In this document: positions 1-10,130 of the stretch, in pieces
How the letters are laid out: every line of letters begins with the position of its first letter
Numbering within the stretch: position 1 is the stretch's first letter
DNA from: Arthrobacter castelli DSM 16402
GTDB lineage: Bacteria; Actinomycetota; Actinomycetes; Actinomycetales; Micrococcaceae
Length of the DNA stretch: 64,000 nt
Direction: 5' to 3'
Assembly (NCBI RefSeq): GCF_000430705.1
Contig: NZ_AUMN01000009.1
Coordinates: forward strand, 105,815 to 169,814
The notes under the pieces: model-generated
The model's input: only the letters and a program-made list of their open reading frames with translations
Databases searched by the model: none
What the model was told of the DNA's origin: nothing
Translations under genes and position numbers: made by a program

Positions 1-717
1 CACGGCATTGGCCTGACGGTGCTGGAGGGGTACGGCCTGACCGAAACCACTGCCCCGATCTCGGTCACCACGCCTTCACTGATCAAGATCGGCACCGTCG
101 GGATGCCGCTGCCGGGCAATGCCGTGAAAATCGCCGACGACGGCGAGATCCTGGCCAAGGGCGTGTGTGTCATGCGCGGCTACTACAATCGTGATGACCT
201 GACCGAACAGGCATTTGTCGACGGTTGGTTTGCCACCGGGGATCTTGGTGAACTGGACGATTCCGGTTACTTGACGATCACCGGACGGAAGAAGGAAATC
301 ATCGTCACCGCGAGCGGCAAGAACGTGATTCCCGGGCTGCTGGAGGACCGGATCCGCGCGGATGCCCTGATCTCGCAGTGTGTGGTGCTCGGAGACCAGC
401 GGCCATTTATCTCGGCGCTGATCACCCTGGATGAGGAAGCGCTGCCGGGATGGTTGGAACGGCACTCGCTGCCGGCCTCGACGACGCTGCAGCAAGCCTC
501 CGAACATGAGCAGGTGCTGGCCGAGGTCCAGTCATTGATCGACGCGGCCAACGAGACGGTGTCGCAGGCGGAGCAGATTAAGTCGTTCCGGATCGTGCCG
601 GAGGACTTCACGGAGATGTCCGGGCACCTGACACCGTCGCTGAAGATCAAGCGTGCCCAGGTGTTGAAGGATTATGACTCGCTGATCAACGACATCTATA
701 TGGCTCCGCGGGCGTAA
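1..717 (+). CDS. Long-chain acyl-CoA synthetase (AMP-forming), C-terminal part
   Basis: This is the last 238 codons of an ANL-superfamily adenylating enzyme of the FadD15 type; the start lies left of the window. It would activate long-chain fatty acids to acyl-CoA with ATP. Visible motifs are YGLTETTAP (acyl/adenylate-binding loop), the TGDLGELDDSGYLTITGRKKE region (ATP ribose-binding Asp and hinge) and a C-terminal SLKIKR lysine in the place of the catalytic Lys. The small C-terminal domain is complete and ends at a TAA stop. The enzyme class is clear; the exact fatty acid substrate cannot be read from this fragment. It converges on the mycothione reductase gene. Confidence 0.9.
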   Translation, partial: HGIGLTVLEGYGLTETTAPISVTTPSLIKIGTVGMPLPGNAVKIADDGEILAKGVCVMRGYYNRDDLTEQAFVDGWFATGDLGELDDSGYLTITGRKKEIIVTASGKNVIPGLLEDRIRADALISQCVVLGDQRPFISALITLDEEALPGWLERHSLPASTTLQQASEHEQVLAEVQSLIDAANETVSQAEQIKSFRIVPEDFTEMSGHLTPSLKIKRAQVLKDYDSLINDIYMAPRA

Positions 718-813
718 CCCGGCGCGGGATGGGCACCACCCGGCGCGGGCCGGCACTACCTTGCCCGGGTCGGGATGATCCGGAGCTATTGCGCGGAGCT
801 ATGGCGTGAAGAT

Positions 814-854
814 GCTGCTGGGCCTCCCTGCCCTACACGTCGAGGCCCAGCAGC
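814..854. terminator. Candidate bidirectional terminator hairpin
   Basis: Two 13-base arms (814-826 and 842-854) are perfect reverse complements separated by a 15-base loop. The loop contains the stop codon of mycothione reductase. The hairpin lies between two convergent genes, so it could end transcription from both sides. There is no clear T-run on either strand, so factor-independent action is uncertain. Confidence 0.45.
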
Positions 855-2239
855 GCGTTCTCCACGACCTCGGGCAGGGCCGGATGGATCCAATACTGAC
901 CGCGTGCCATGGTATGGGCGTCCAGCCCGAACGACATCGCCTGAATCAGCGGCTGGACAATCATCGAGGCCTCGTGCCCCATGATGTGCGCACCCAACAG
1001 CTTGCCGGTGCCCTTCTCGGCAAGCAGCTTGACGAACCCGTCGTCGTCCTCCATAGCCCAGCCGTAGGCCGTTGAACCATAGGCCTGCAACTGCATGCAG
1101 ACCTCGGTTCCGTTGCGGGCTGCCCAGCGGCGCGCCTCCTCCTCGGTCAGGCCGACGCTGGCGATCTGCGGGCGGGTGAATATTGCCGCCGGGACGTAGC
1201 GGTGGTCGCCGAAGCGCAGATCGTCAGGGTGGACGAGGTTGTGGGAGACCACCCTGGCTTCGTGGTTCGCCACGTGCTTGAGCTGGTACTCGCTGCTGAC
1301 ATCGCCCAGCGACCACACGCCGTCGACCGCGGAGCCTGCAGCCACGACGCGCTGGTAGTCGTCGACGACGACCCGTCCGTCACCGGTGACATCAAAGCCC
1401 GCCCGGTGCACGTCGAGGGTGTCCGCGTTGGGCCGCCGGCCGGTGGCAACCAGCACAATATCGGCCTGAACCGTGCCGGCATCCGCTCCATCACCATCGA
1501 CAAGCGCGGCCGCGACCCGGCCGTCCGGCAACTCAGTGACCGAGCCCGGAACGCGGTTCAGCCGCAAGTCCCACTGCTGTTGCGCCTGGCGGGTGTAGCC
1601 TTCGGACACATCACGGTCCGTGTGCTTGAGCAGCTGGCCCGACCGATTGATTTGGACCACCTCGGAGCCGAAGCTGTCGAAGATGTGGGCGAACTCGGCG
1701 GCGACATATCCTCCGCCGACAATCAGGATCCGGCCCGGCAGTTCCTCGATCCGCATCACCGTGTCCGAGGTGTGAACCTGTGGCAGGTCCATGCCCGGCA
1801 CGTCAGGCAACACCGGCCGTGATCCGGCGGCGATGACAATCTGGCCACCTTCCAATTCCGCTCCGGAATCGGTGACCAGCGTCCGTTCGCCGGTGAAGCG
1901 CGCGTGCTCCTGGTACAGGTCGACGTTGTCCAGCTCCACGTCGCGGTAGTTCCGGCCGGCCTCGGAGATAGCGTCGATCCGGCCGAAGACGCGGTCGCGG
2001 ATTTTCGGCCAATGCACCGCGTCCACGCGGGCGTCGACTCCCAGATCGGCGGCTTTAACCGTCGAATGTGCCAGCTCGGCGGGGAATACGTACATCTTGG
2101 TCGGGATGCAGCCGACATTGAGGCAGGTACCACCGAACGTGCCGCCGTCGATAATGGCGACCTTCTTCGAGTCCCAGTCCTCGGTGACGAGTGTGTTGCC
2201 CGAGCCCGAGCCGATGATGATCAGATCATAGTGCGTCAT
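833..2239 (-). CDS. mtr: Mycothione reductase
   Basis: A 468-residue FAD-dependent pyridine nucleotide-disulfide oxidoreductase. It reduces mycothiol disulfide with NADPH and so keeps the actinobacterial thiol buffer reduced in the cytoplasm. The N-terminal FAD loop (IIGSGSGN, residues 8-15), the redox pair Cys39/Cys44 in GGTCLNVGCIPTK, a second nucleotide loop (VGGGYVAAEF) and the C-terminal HPALPE catalytic His452/Glu457 are all present. The first-Cys context and length fit Mtr rather than lipoamide dehydrogenase. It starts at ATG 2239. The 49-base gap to pyc holds an 11-base direct repeat (2254-2275). Mycothiol enzymes are confined to Actinobacteria, which supports the taxonomic call. Confidence 0.93.
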   Translation of the reverse strand: MTHYDLIIIGSGSGNTLVTEDWDSKKVAIIDGGTFGGTCLNVGCIPTKMYVFPAELAHSTVKAADLGVDARVDAVHWPKIRDRVFGRIDAISEAGRNYRDVELDNVDLYQEHARFTGERTLVTDSGAELEGGQIVIAAGSRPVLPDVPGMDLPQVHTSDTVMRIEELPGRILIVGGGYVAAEFAHIFDSFGSEVVQINRSGQLLKHTDRDVSEGYTRQAQQQWDLRLNRVPGSVTELPDGRVAAALVDGDGADAGTVQADIVLVATGRRPNADTLDVHRAGFDVTGDGRVVVDDYQRVVAAGSAVDGVWSLGDVSSEYQLKHVANHEARVVSHNLVHPDDLRFGDHRYVPAAIFTRPQIASVGLTEEEARRWAARNGTEVCMQLQAYGSTAYGWAMEDDDGFVKLLAEKGTGKLLGAHIMGHEASMIVQPLIQAMSFGLDAHTMARGQYWIHPALPEVVENALLGLDV

Positions 2240-2288
2240 GCGTTGTACGTTCCCTGCCTCTGCGCTGCCTCTGCGCTGTCTCGTCGGC

Positions 2289-5200
2289 CTACTCGGCCTG
2301 GTCTGGCTGGTCTGGCTGGTCTGCCTTTACGGACACCAGCAGGTCGCCGCCCTGGACCTGCTCGACCTGCGAAATGGCCAGCCGGTCAACGGTGCCGCCC
2401 ACCGGCGTCGTGATGGCTGCTTCCATCTTCATCGCTTCGATGGTCGCCACGGAATCCCCGGCGGAGACTTGGTCGCCCTCGGACACGGTGACCGTCACCG
2501 CACCGGCGAACGGGGCCGCGACGTGGCCGGAGTTGTTCGGGTCTGCCTTCTCGGCCACCTTCTCGTTGCTTTCGATGCTCTGGTCCCGCACGAGGATGGG
2601 CCGCATCTGGCCGTTGAGGGTGCACATCACCGTGCGCATCCCCTTCCCGTCCGCTTCGGAGATGGCTTCCAGCGTCGCGATCAGCCGCACACCCTGCTCC
2701 AGCTCAATGGTGTGCTCCTGGCCCGGGTGCATTCCGAACAAGTAATCGCGGGTATCGAGGACCGAGACATCGCCGTAGATCTCCCGATTGTTCAGGAAGT
2801 CGCGCGTCGGACCTTCGAACAGCAGCCGGTTGAGCGTCGCCCGCCGGGTGGCCGAGTCCGCCTGCAGACCGGCGCTGTCCTCGTCCGTCAGGTCCTCGTC
2901 GCGGACCTTCACATTCCGCCCCTGAAGTGCCTTGGAACGGAACGGCTCCGGCCAGCCGCCGGGCGGGTCGCCGAGTTCGCCGCTGAGGAAGGAAATCACC
3001 GAGTCCGGGATGTCATAGCTGCGCGGGTTCGCCTCGAAGTCCGCGGGGTCGACGTTGGCACCCACCAGTTGCAGCGCCAGGTCGCCGACCACCTTCGACG
3101 ACGGCGTGACCTTCACCAGCCGGCCGAGGATCTTGTCGGCGCTGGTGTACATGTCCTCGATCGCCTCGAAGCGCTCCCCCAGCCCGAGTGCGATGGCCTG
3201 CTGCCGCAGGTTGGACAGCTGACCGCCGGGAATCTCGTGCCGGTAGACGCGCCCGGTGGGCCCGGCCAGGCCGGACTCGAACGGGGCGTACAACCGGCGC
3301 ACCGCCTCCCAGTACGGTTCCAGCGCACCAACGGCCTGCACGCTGATGCCGGTATCGCGTTCCGTGTGGGCCAGTGCCGCCACCAGGGCCGACGCCGGCG
3401 GCTGGCTGGTGGTGCCGGCCAGCGTCGCGCTGGCGGTGTCCACGGCGTCCACGCCGGCGTCGATGGCGGCCATCAGCGTGGCCAGCTGGCCACCGGCCGT
3501 ATCGTGGGTGTGCAGGTGGACCGGCAGCTCGAACTTCTGACGCAACGCGGAGACCAGCTTCGCCGCGGCCGCCGGACGGAGCAGCCCGGCCATGTCCTTG
3601 ATCGCCAGGATGTGCGCGCCGGCGTCGACCATCTGCTGGGCCAGGTCCAGGTAGTAGTCCAGCGTGTAGAGGTTCTCGTCAGGGTCCAGCATGTCGGCGG
3701 TGTAGCACAGCGCCGCCTCTGCCACGGCCTTGCCGGTCTTGCGCACCGCCTTGATGGCGGGGGCCATCTGCGACACATCGTTCAGCGCGTCGAAGATGCG
3801 GAAAATATCGACGCCGGTGTCGGCCGCCTCCTGCACGAAGGCGTCGGTGACCTCCACGGGGTAGGGGGTGTAGCCGACGGTGTTGCGGCCGCGCAGCAGC
3901 ATCTGGATGCAGATGTTCGGCACCGCCTTGCGCAGCGTGGCCAGCCGCTCCCAGGGATCTTCACCGAGGAAGCGCAGGGCGACGTCGTAGGTGGCACCTC
4001 CCCAGGCTTCGATGGACAGCAGTTCGGGCGTCAGCTTCGACACCGCCGGGCCGGCCGCCGCGAGGTCGCGGGTCCGCACCCGGGTGGCCAGCAGCGACTG
4101 GTGCGCGTCGCGGAAGGTGGTGTCGGTGACGGCGACCGCTCTCTGGTCCCGCAGCGAGGCGGCGAAACCTTCCGGGCCGAGTTCAGCCAGCCGCTGCCGC
4201 GAGCCGTCCGGCGCCTTGCCGCGCTCCAGCCGGGGCAGCTTCTCCGCCGGATCGAGCGCCACCTTGGCCTCACCGTTGGGCTTGTTCACGGTGACGTCGG
4301 CGAGCCAGCTCAGCAGCTTGGTGCCGCGGTCGGCCGAACCGCGCGCCTGCAGCAGTTCGGGACGTTCGTCGATGAAGGAGGTGGCGACGTCGCCGGCCAG
4401 GAAGGCCGGATCGTCCAAAACCGCCTGCAGGAACGGAATGTTGGTGGAGACGCCGCGGATGCGGAATTCGGCCAGCGCGCGGCGGGCGCGGGCGACGGCG
4501 GCGGAGTAGTCGCGGCCGCGGCAGGTGAGCTTGACCAGCATGGAGTCGAAGTGCGGACTGATTTCGGCACCCTGGTACACCGTGCCGCCGTCGAGCCGCA
4601 CCCCCGCGCCGCCGGCTGAGCGGTAACCGGAGATCTTGCCGACGTCGGGACGGAACCCGTTGGAGGGGTCCTCGGTGGTGATCCGGCACTGCAGTGCCGC
4701 GCCCTGGCGGGTGATCTGGTCCTGCATCAGGCCCAGGTCCTGCAGGCTCTCCCCCGCGGCGATCCGCAACTGGGCCTGGACCAGGTCGACCTCGGTGATT
4801 TCCTCGGTGACGGTGTGCTCGACCTGGATCCGCGGGTTCATTTCGATGAACACATGCTGGCCGGCACGTTCACCGGCGGTATCGACCAAAAACTCCACGG
4901 TGCCTGCGTTGACGTAGTTCAGCTCCTTGGCGAAGGCGACCGCATCCCGGTGCAGGGCCTGCCGGATCTCCTCGTCCAGCTGGGGAGCCGGCGCGATTTC
5001 CACGACCTTCTGGTGCCGGCGCTGCAGCGAACAGTCCCGCTCGAACAGGTGGACCACGTTGCCCTCGCCGTCGGCGAGGACCTGCACCTCAATGTGACGC
5101 GGCCGCAACACCGCCTGTTCCAGGAACATGGTGGGATCGCCGAAGGCAGTCTCGGCCTCACGCATCGCAGATTCCAGCGCTGCCTGCAGGTCTTCGCGCT

Positions 5201-5717
5201 TCTCCACGCGGCGCATGCCGCGGCCGCCGCCACCGGCCACGGCCTTGGCGAAGATGGGAAACCCGACGTCGTCGGCAGCGACGAGCAGCTCATCCAGGTC
5301 CGCACTGGGCGCGGTTGACTTGAGGACCGGGACGCCGGCCTTGCGGGCGGCTTCCAAGGCGTGCACTTTGTGGCCTGCCAGCCCCAGCACTTCGGCGGGA
5401 GGGCCGACGAAGGCGATTCCGGCGTCGCGTGCGGCAGTGGCCAGCTCGGGGTTTTCGGAGAGGAAACCGTATCCCGGGTAGATGGCGTCGCAGCCGGCCT
5501 CGGTGGCGATCCGGATGATCTCGTCCACATCCAGGTAGGCACGGACCGGGTGGCCCTCCTCGCCAATCAGATAGGCTTCGCCCGCCTTCTGCCGGTGGAT
5601 GGAGTTGCGGTCCTCGTACGGAAATACGGCAACGGTCTTCGCGCCGAGCTCATACCCGGCCCGGAATGCCCGGATTGCGATTTCGCCACGGTTGGCCACC
5701 AGAATCTTAGAGAACAT
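2289..5717 (-). CDS. pyc: Pyruvate carboxylase
   Basis: A 1142-residue single-chain biotin enzyme that carboxylates pyruvate to oxaloacetate, the anaplerotic entry to the TCA cycle. Domains in order: biotin carboxylase (about 1-455, with GGGGRGMRRV and the EMNPRIQVEHTVTE signature), carboxyltransferase (from about 520, TFRDAHQSLLATR), the PYC/OADA allosteric linker, and a biotinyl domain with EAMKM, Lys1097 being the biotinylated residue. The C-terminus ends in a short Asp-Gln-Pro repeat encoded by an imperfect 9-base tandem repeat. Length matches the family. It starts at ATG 5717 and is probably transcribed from the 5718-5859 gap, which carries iteron-like repeats. It may form an operon with mtr downstream (49-base gap). 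Confidence 0.96.
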   Translation of the reverse strand: MFSKILVANRGEIAIRAFRAGYELGAKTVAVFPYEDRNSIHRQKAGEAYLIGEEGHPVRAYLDVDEIIRIATEAGCDAIYPGYGFLSENPELATAARDAGIAFVGPPAEVLGLAGHKVHALEAARKAGVPVLKSTAPSADLDELLVAADDVGFPIFAKAVAGGGGRGMRRVEKREDLQAALESAMREAETAFGDPTMFLEQAVLRPRHIEVQVLADGEGNVVHLFERDCSLQRRHQKVVEIAPAPQLDEEIRQALHRDAVAFAKELNYVNAGTVEFLVDTAGERAGQHVFIEMNPRIQVEHTVTEEITEVDLVQAQLRIAAGESLQDLGLMQDQITRQGAALQCRITTEDPSNGFRPDVGKISGYRSAGGAGVRLDGGTVYQGAEISPHFDSMLVKLTCRGRDYSAAVARARRALAEFRIRGVSTNIPFLQAVLDDPAFLAGDVATSFIDERPELLQARGSADRGTKLLSWLADVTVNKPNGEAKVALDPAEKLPRLERGKAPDGSRQRLAELGPEGFAASLRDQRAVAVTDTTFRDAHQSLLATRVRTRDLAAAGPAVSKLTPELLSIEAWGGATYDVALRFLGEDPWERLATLRKAVPNICIQMLLRGRNTVGYTPYPVEVTDAFVQEAADTGVDIFRIFDALNDVSQMAPAIKAVRKTGKAVAEAALCYTADMLDPDENLYTLDYYLDLAQQMVDAGAHILAIKDMAGLLRPAAAAKLVSALRQKFELPVHLHTHDTAGGQLATLMAAIDAGVDAVDTASATLAGTTSQPPASALVAALAHTERDTGISVQAVGALEPYWEAVRRLYAPFESGLAGPTGRVYRHEIPGGQLSNLRQQAIALGLGERFEAIEDMYTSADKILGRLVKVTPSSKVVGDLALQLVGANVDPADFEANPRSYDIPDSVISFLSGELGDPPGGWPEPFRSKALQGRNVKVRDEDLTDEDSAGLQADSATRRATLNRLLFEGPTRDFLNNREIYGDVSVLDTRDYLFGMHPGQEHTIELEQGVRLIATLEAISEADGKGMRTVMCTLNGQMRPILVRDQSIESNEKVAEKADPNNSGHVAAPFAGAVTVTVSEGDQVSAGDSVATIEAMKMEAAITTPVGGTVDRLAISQVEQVQGGDLLVSVKADQPDQPDQAE

Positions 5718-5732
5718 GCTCGCCTATCTTCT

Positions 5733-5790
5733 TTGGATACTGCTTTCTTGGGGTACTGCCTGCTTGGATACTGCTCACGTGAGTACTGCG
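5733..5790. repeat. Iteron-like tandem repeats in the pyc leader
   Basis: Four imperfect copies of a 15-16 base unit built on TTGGATACTGC start at 5733, 5748, 5764 and 5780; the last is truncated. They begin 16 bases upstream of the pyc start codon, so they lie in the pyc leader or promoter. Their function is unknown; they could be protein-binding sites or a slippage product. Confidence 0.6.
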
Positions 5791-5859
5791 TAACTTACAT
5801 CAGTTGTCGCGTCATGCGGATTCAGGTTACGGACGACGGCGCTCCCCGCCCGCCGCTGC

Positions 5860-8724
5860 TCAGCTGCCCAATCCGGCCAGTTCCTCCAGCGACGGGCAGG
5901 AGCAGATCAGGTGCCTGTCTCCATACGCCTGGTCGACGCGGCTCACCGGCGCCCAGTACTTATCCCGCGGTTCCACCCCGGCCGGATACGCCGCCTCGGC
6001 GCGCGTGTAGCTATGGTCCCACTCCCCGGTCAGCGACAATGCCGTATGCGGAGCGTTGACCAACGGGTTGTCGTCGAGCGGCCACACCCCGTCCTGAACA
6101 GCTGCCATCTCGGCGCGGATGGCGACCATCGCGTCGACGAAACGGTCCAGTTCGGCCAGATCCTCGGACTCGGTCGGCTCCACCATCAGCGTTCCCGCCA
6201 CTGGAAAGGACATGGTCGGGGCGTGGAACCCATAGTCGATCAGCCGCTTGGCGACGTCTTCGACGCTGATGCCGCTGGAGGACGTGAGCGCGCGCAGGTC
6301 GAGGATGCATTCGTGGGCGACCAGAGAATTGGCACCGGTGTAAAGCACCGGGTAATGATCCGCGAGCCGGCTGGCAATGTAGTTCGCCGACAGGATCGCC
6401 ACCTGGGTGGCGTTCCGCAGTCCGTCCGGACCCATCATCCTCAGGTAGGCCCAGGAGATAGGCAGGATGGAAGCCGAGCCATAGGGAGCGGCGGAGACCA
6501 GTCCGATGGCGGAATCGTCGCCCAGCTCGCGGGCCGGCAGATACGTGGCCAGGTGCTCCCGCACTCCGATGGGACCGACGCCGGGCCCCCCGCCTCCGTG
6601 TGGGATGCAGAAGGTCTTGTGCAGGTTCAAGTGCGACACATCGGCGCCGAATTCGCCGGGCTTGGCCAACCCAAGCAGTGCATTAAGGTTCGCTCCGTCC
6701 ACATACACCTGCCCGCCGGCGTCGTGCACCAGAGAGCAGACCGTGGAGACCTCTGTTTCAAAGACGCCGTGGGTGGACGGGTAGGTGATCATCATCGCGG
6801 CCAGGTCATCCGAATGCTCGCTGACCAGCCGCTTGAGGTCGTCGAGGTCGATATTGCCGCCATCGTCGGTGGTCACGGGCAAAACCTTCAGGCCGGCCAT
6901 CACCGCAGAGGCGGCGTTGGTGCCATGCGCGCTTTGCGGGATCAGGCAGATGTTCCGCTCCGGCCGGCCGTTATCCCGGTGGTAGGCACGGATCGCCAGC
7001 AGACCGGCAAATTCGCCCTGGGAACCGGCGTTGGGCTGGATGGAGACCGCGTCGTAGCCGGTCAGTTCGGCCAGCCATTCCTCCAGTTGGTTGGCCAGTT
7101 CCACCATGCCCACGCTGTCCTCGGCCGGGGCGAACGGGTGCAGGTGGGCGAACTCCGGCCAGGTGATGGCTGCCATCTCCGCAGAGGCGTTCAGCTTCAT
7201 GGTGCACGAGCCGAGCGGGATCATGCCGCGGTCCAGTGCATAGTCCGCGTCGGCCAGCCGGCGCAGGTAGCGCAGCATCTGCGTCTCGGAGCGGTACTTG
7301 TGGAAAACTTCGTGGGTCAGATAGTCAGTGGTCCGTGCCGCTGCCGGCTCATCCGGGGCGGTCCACGCTTCGGTGCGGTGGCCCAGCACGTCGGTGACGG
7401 CGGCGAGATCGTCGTCGTCGGTGGTCTCATCGGCCGCGACCTGCAGCGTGTCCGGTCCCACCTGCCGCAACAAGTAGCCGGCCCTGTTGGCGGTGGCGAG
7501 GATCCGCACTGCGTTGTGGCCCGCTGCGCCGTCGATCCGGATCCGGACGGTGTCGAAGAAGTTGTCGTGGATAACGGTGTGTCCCGCATCCCGCGCGGCC
7601 TGCGCGATGGCCGCTGCGTAACCGGCGACCCGGTCGGCGATCTGCCGCAGCCCTTCCGGTCCGTGGTAGACCGCGTACATACCGGACATCACGGCCAGCA
7701 GCACCTGGGCGGTGCAGATATTGGAGGTGGCCTTCTCCCGGCGGATGTGCTGCTCGCGCGTCTGCAGCGCCAGCCGATAGGCCTGCTGCCCGTCGACGTC
7801 CTTGGAGACGCCCACCAACCGGCCGGGCAGTGACCGCTCCAGCTTGTCACGGACCGCCATGTAGCCCGCATGCGGGCCGCCAAAGCCCATTGGCACTCCG
7901 AAGCGCTGAGCGGAGCCGACAGCTACATCGGCCCCGGCAGTGCCCGGAGCCTCCAGCCGGGTCAGGGCCAGCAGGTCGGCGGCGACGGCGGCCATCGCGC
8001 CGTGTTCGTGCAGCGCTTCGATGACCGGCGCCAGCGGGCGGATGCTGCCGGAGTCGCCGGGGTACTGGATCAGCCCCGCGAAGATTTCCTCCTGCGGCAG
8101 CGGCTCATCCAGGTCATGGACCAGCACCGGGATGTTCAGGGCTTCGGCACGGGTGCGGATGACGGCCAGCGTCTGGGGAAAGACGTCGGCATCCACCAGG
8201 AAGGCCGCATCGTCGGCGGCCTTGCGGTTGGAGCGGCGCATCAGCGTCATCGCTTCGGCCGCCGCCGTGCCCTCATCCAGCATCGAGGCATTCGCAATGG
8301 CCATACCGGTCAGGTCGGCCACCACCGTCTGGAAATTCAGCAATGCCTCCAAGCGGCCCTGGGATATTTCCGGCTGGTACGGGGTGTAGGCGGTATACCA
8401 GGCCGGGTTCTCCAGCACGTTCCGCTGGATGACGCCGGGCGTGTAGGTGCCGTAGTATCCTTGTCCGATCATCGATGTGCGGACGGTGTTGCGTTTCGCC
8501 CAGCCGCGGAGCTCGGAGAGCATTTCCTCTTCCGACGCGGCCTCAGGCAGATTGAGCCGCTCCGTGGACTGAATGGAGGCGGGAAGCGCCGCCTCGCACA
8601 GTTCGTCCAGGGAGCCATAATCCAGCTCACTCAACATATGATGAAGGTCGGACCCCGTTGATACACCGATGTGTCGGCGGCTGAACGGTGTCGCCGTATT
8701 GCTGCTGGCTTGTTTTTGTTTCAA
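5860..8724 (-). CDS. gcvP: Glycine dehydrogenase (decarboxylating), P-protein
   Basis: A 954-residue PLP enzyme, the P-protein of the glycine cleavage complex. It decarboxylates glycine and passes the aminomethyl group to lipoyl-GcvH. It is the fused (homodimeric) form: both halves are present and the PLP lysine is Lys703 in [20 protein letters not shown]. The open frame extends upstream to 8997, but I chose TTG 8724. A GGAG sits 5 bases before it, the protein then begins shortly ahead of the conserved FSRRHIG motif, and the longer version would run across the divergent parA start. gcvH lies about 4 kb away at the end of the same block. No gcvT is present in the window. No glycine riboswitch is visible in the short leader. 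Confidence 0.95.
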   Translation of the reverse strand: MKQKQASSNTATPFSRRHIGVSTGSDLHHMLSELDYGSLDELCEAALPASIQSTERLNLPEAASEEEMLSELRGWAKRNTVRTSMIGQGYYGTYTPGVIQRNVLENPAWYTAYTPYQPEISQGRLEALLNFQTVVADLTGMAIANASMLDEGTAAAEAMTLMRRSNRKAADDAAFLVDADVFPQTLAVIRTRAEALNIPVLVHDLDEPLPQEEIFAGLIQYPGDSGSIRPLAPVIEALHEHGAMAAVAADLLALTRLEAPGTAGADVAVGSAQRFGVPMGFGGPHAGYMAVRDKLERSLPGRLVGVSKDVDGQQAYRLALQTREQHIRREKATSNICTAQVLLAVMSGMYAVYHGPEGLRQIADRVAGYAAAIAQAARDAGHTVIHDNFFDTVRIRIDGAAGHNAVRILATANRAGYLLRQVGPDTLQVAADETTDDDDLAAVTDVLGHRTEAWTAPDEPAAARTTDYLTHEVFHKYRSETQMLRYLRRLADADYALDRGMIPLGSCTMKLNASAEMAAITWPEFAHLHPFAPAEDSVGMVELANQLEEWLAELTGYDAVSIQPNAGSQGEFAGLLAIRAYHRDNGRPERNICLIPQSAHGTNAASAVMAGLKVLPVTTDDGGNIDLDDLKRLVSEHSDDLAAMMITYPSTHGVFETEVSTVCSLVHDAGGQVYVDGANLNALLGLAKPGEFGADVSHLNLHKTFCIPHGGGGPGVGPIGVREHLATYLPARELGDDSAIGLVSAAPYGSASILPISWAYLRMMGPDGLRNATQVAILSANYIASRLADHYPVLYTGANSLVAHECILDLRALTSSSGISVEDVAKRLIDYGFHAPTMSFPVAGTLMVEPTESEDLAELDRFVDAMVAIRAEMAAVQDGVWPLDDNPLVNAPHTALSLTGEWDHSYTRAEAAYPAGVEPRDKYWAPVSRVDQAYGDRHLICSCPSLEELAGLGS

Positions 8725-8817
8725 GTTTGCTCCAATAACGATCCATCCAGTCCATTGCCATTGTAGGTGGCACGACGTCCGTGACGACTGACAAAAAGTT
8801 AGGTATTGGTTCTTCAA

Positions 8818-9636
8818 GTGCAAGTAGTGAGCATCAGCAGCCTCAAAGGCGGTGTCGGCAAAACGTCGGTCACCCTCGGACTGGCATCGGCCGCCCTGGC
8901 CGCAGGCACCCGCACACTGGTGGTCGACCTGGACCCGCACGCTGACGCGACAACCGGTCTGGGCGTCCGTGCCCAGAGCGGAACCGATATCGGACACATG
9001 CTCAAGAATGCCCGCCGGACTGACCCCGTTGCGAACGTGGTTCCCAGCGGGTGGATCCGACGTCGTCGCCAGAACGGCGGCAGGCCCCCGGTGCTCGACG
9101 TCGCCAAGGGGTCGGCGTATACGGCGATCTACGACCGTCCGGACTTGGGCAAACGCGACCTGCGCCGGTTATCCACGCTGCTGTCCAGGATCGAGAACTA
9201 CGACCTGGTGCTGGTCGACTGCCCGCCGTCGCTGAACGGGCTGACCCGCATGGCCTGGACGGCGAGCAACCGGGTACTGCTGGTGGCAGAACCTGCCCTC
9301 TTCTCCGTGGCCGGCACGGAACGCACCATGCGCGCCATCGAGGTGTTCAGCAATGAATTCGCCCCGGCACTGGCGCCGGCGGGGATCGTTGCCAACCGTG
9401 TCCGGTCCAGTTCCAACGAACACACCTACCGGTTGGAGGAGATGCGGACCATGTTCGGCGACCTGCTGCTCTCCCCCACCGTGGGCGAACAGGCGAACTG
9501 GCAGCAGATCCAGGGCGCCGCCCACGCCATCCACCACTGGCCCGGCGAATCCGCCCGGAACGCAGCCGGGGTGTTCGACCAGTTGTTGGACGGACTGATT
9601 TCGAGCGGCCAGGTACGGGACCGCGTCCGCCGGTAG
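8818..9636 (+). CDS. Orphan ParA-family ATPase
   Basis: A MinD/ParA-type deviant Walker ATPase of about 272 residues. The P-loop is [10 protein letters not shown] at the N-terminus, Walker A' is VVDLDPHAD and Walker B is LVLVDCPPS. No ParB-like gene or parS-like site is seen nearby, so a plasmid-type segregation role is unlikely. The start is ambiguous: TTG 8806 would have an AGG only 2 bases before it, while GTG 8818 gives the N-terminus ([11 protein letters not shown]) that I remember from relatives, so I used 8818. It is divergent from gcvP and convergent with pspC. It probably positions or regulates a cell-cycle or envelope component, which is inference. Confidence 0.8.
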   Translation: MQVVSISSLKGGVGKTSVTLGLASAALAAGTRTLVVDLDPHADATTGLGVRAQSGTDIGHMLKNARRTDPVANVVPSGWIRRRRQNGGRPPVLDVAKGSAYTAIYDRPDLGKRDLRRLSTLLSRIENYDLVLVDCPPSLNGLTRMAWTASNRVLLVAEPALFSVAGTERTMRAIEVFSNEFAPALAPAGIVANRVRSSSNEHTYRLEEMRTMFGDLLLSPTVGEQANWQQIQGAAHAIHHWPGESARNAAGVFDQLLDGLISSGQVRDRVRR

Positions 9637-9727
9637 TAGGCGTGGGTGCGCTGGCCCGCGTGAGCGCCCGCGAGGGAGTGCGTGGGCGCGGGACTTCCCG
9701 TTTGGGCCGCCGCCGGAACTGCTTCCG

Positions 9728-9783
9728 CTCCGGTTTGGGACAAACTGCCGCCGGCGCCGGGGGCGAAATGTCCCAAACCGGAG
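9728..9783. repeat. Long perfect inverted repeat between parA and pspC
   Basis: A perfect 15-base inverted repeat has arms at 9728-9742 and 9769-9783, around a 26-base GC-rich spacer. It sits in the 236-base gap between two convergent genes. It could be a bidirectional terminator, although the loop is long and T-runs are absent, or a REP-like element. The same gap has a 13-base direct repeat (CGGGGCACCGGCC) nearby. I see no coding potential in the gap. Confidence 0.6.
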
Positions 9784-9872
9784 GGAATCCGGGCGGACGG
9801 GGCACCGGCCCACCGGAGGGGTCTCCATCCGGGGCGGGGCACCGGCCGGTGTCGACCACCGGAAATCCGGGC

Positions 9873-10055
9873 TCAGCCTTGTTTGGGGATCAGGATCCAG
9901 AGCACGATGTAGACGATCTCGCCGATACCGACCAGGCCGAAGATGATGAAGCCGATACGCACCAGCCATTTAGGAATGCCAAACCTGTTGGCGATGCCGG
10001 CGCACACGCCGGCGATCCACTTGCCCTGACGGGGACGTACTAATACGGAAGACAT
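9873..10055 (-). CDS. PspC-domain small membrane protein
   Basis: A 60-residue protein that is almost entirely a PspC domain: an R-x-I-GVCAGIANRFG amphipathic start, then one hydrophobic helix (about residues 33-57) ending in LWILIPKQG. PspC proteins are inner-membrane stress sensors or toxins in the phage-shock response. Here no pspA or pspB neighbour is present. I chose ATG 10055 because the reading frame further upstream has no homology to the family and would run back through the MerR gene's terminator region. It lies downstream of the MerR gene and the terminator at 10131-10161, so it probably has its own promoter. Confidence 0.8.
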   Translation of the reverse strand: MSSVLVRPRQGKWIAGVCAGIANRFGIPKWLVRIGFIIFGLVGIGEIVYIVLWILIPKQG

Positions 10056-10130
10056 GCCCGCACTGTACCCTGATCGGTGGTGCTCAAACAGCCCCGCCGG
10101 ACCTGGAGAGCCGACGTCGTTGACATAGCA

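Noticed and set aside
2238..4619. A 793-codon open frame on the plus strand
   Set aside because: It is antisense to pyruvate carboxylase, Arg/Gly/His-rich without domains, and caused by high GC at codon third positions.
8640..8830. A glycine riboswitch ahead of gcvP
   Set aside because: The leader to the divergent gene is under 100 bases and has no paired aptamer-like structure.
8725..8997. A 91-residue N-terminal extension of GcvP
   Set aside because: It overlaps the divergent ParA start, has no family similarity, and TTG 8724 has a good ribosome site.
9637..9872. A short gene in the gap between parA and pspC
   Set aside because: All frames are low-complexity and none has a ribosome site; the inverted repeat explains the structure.
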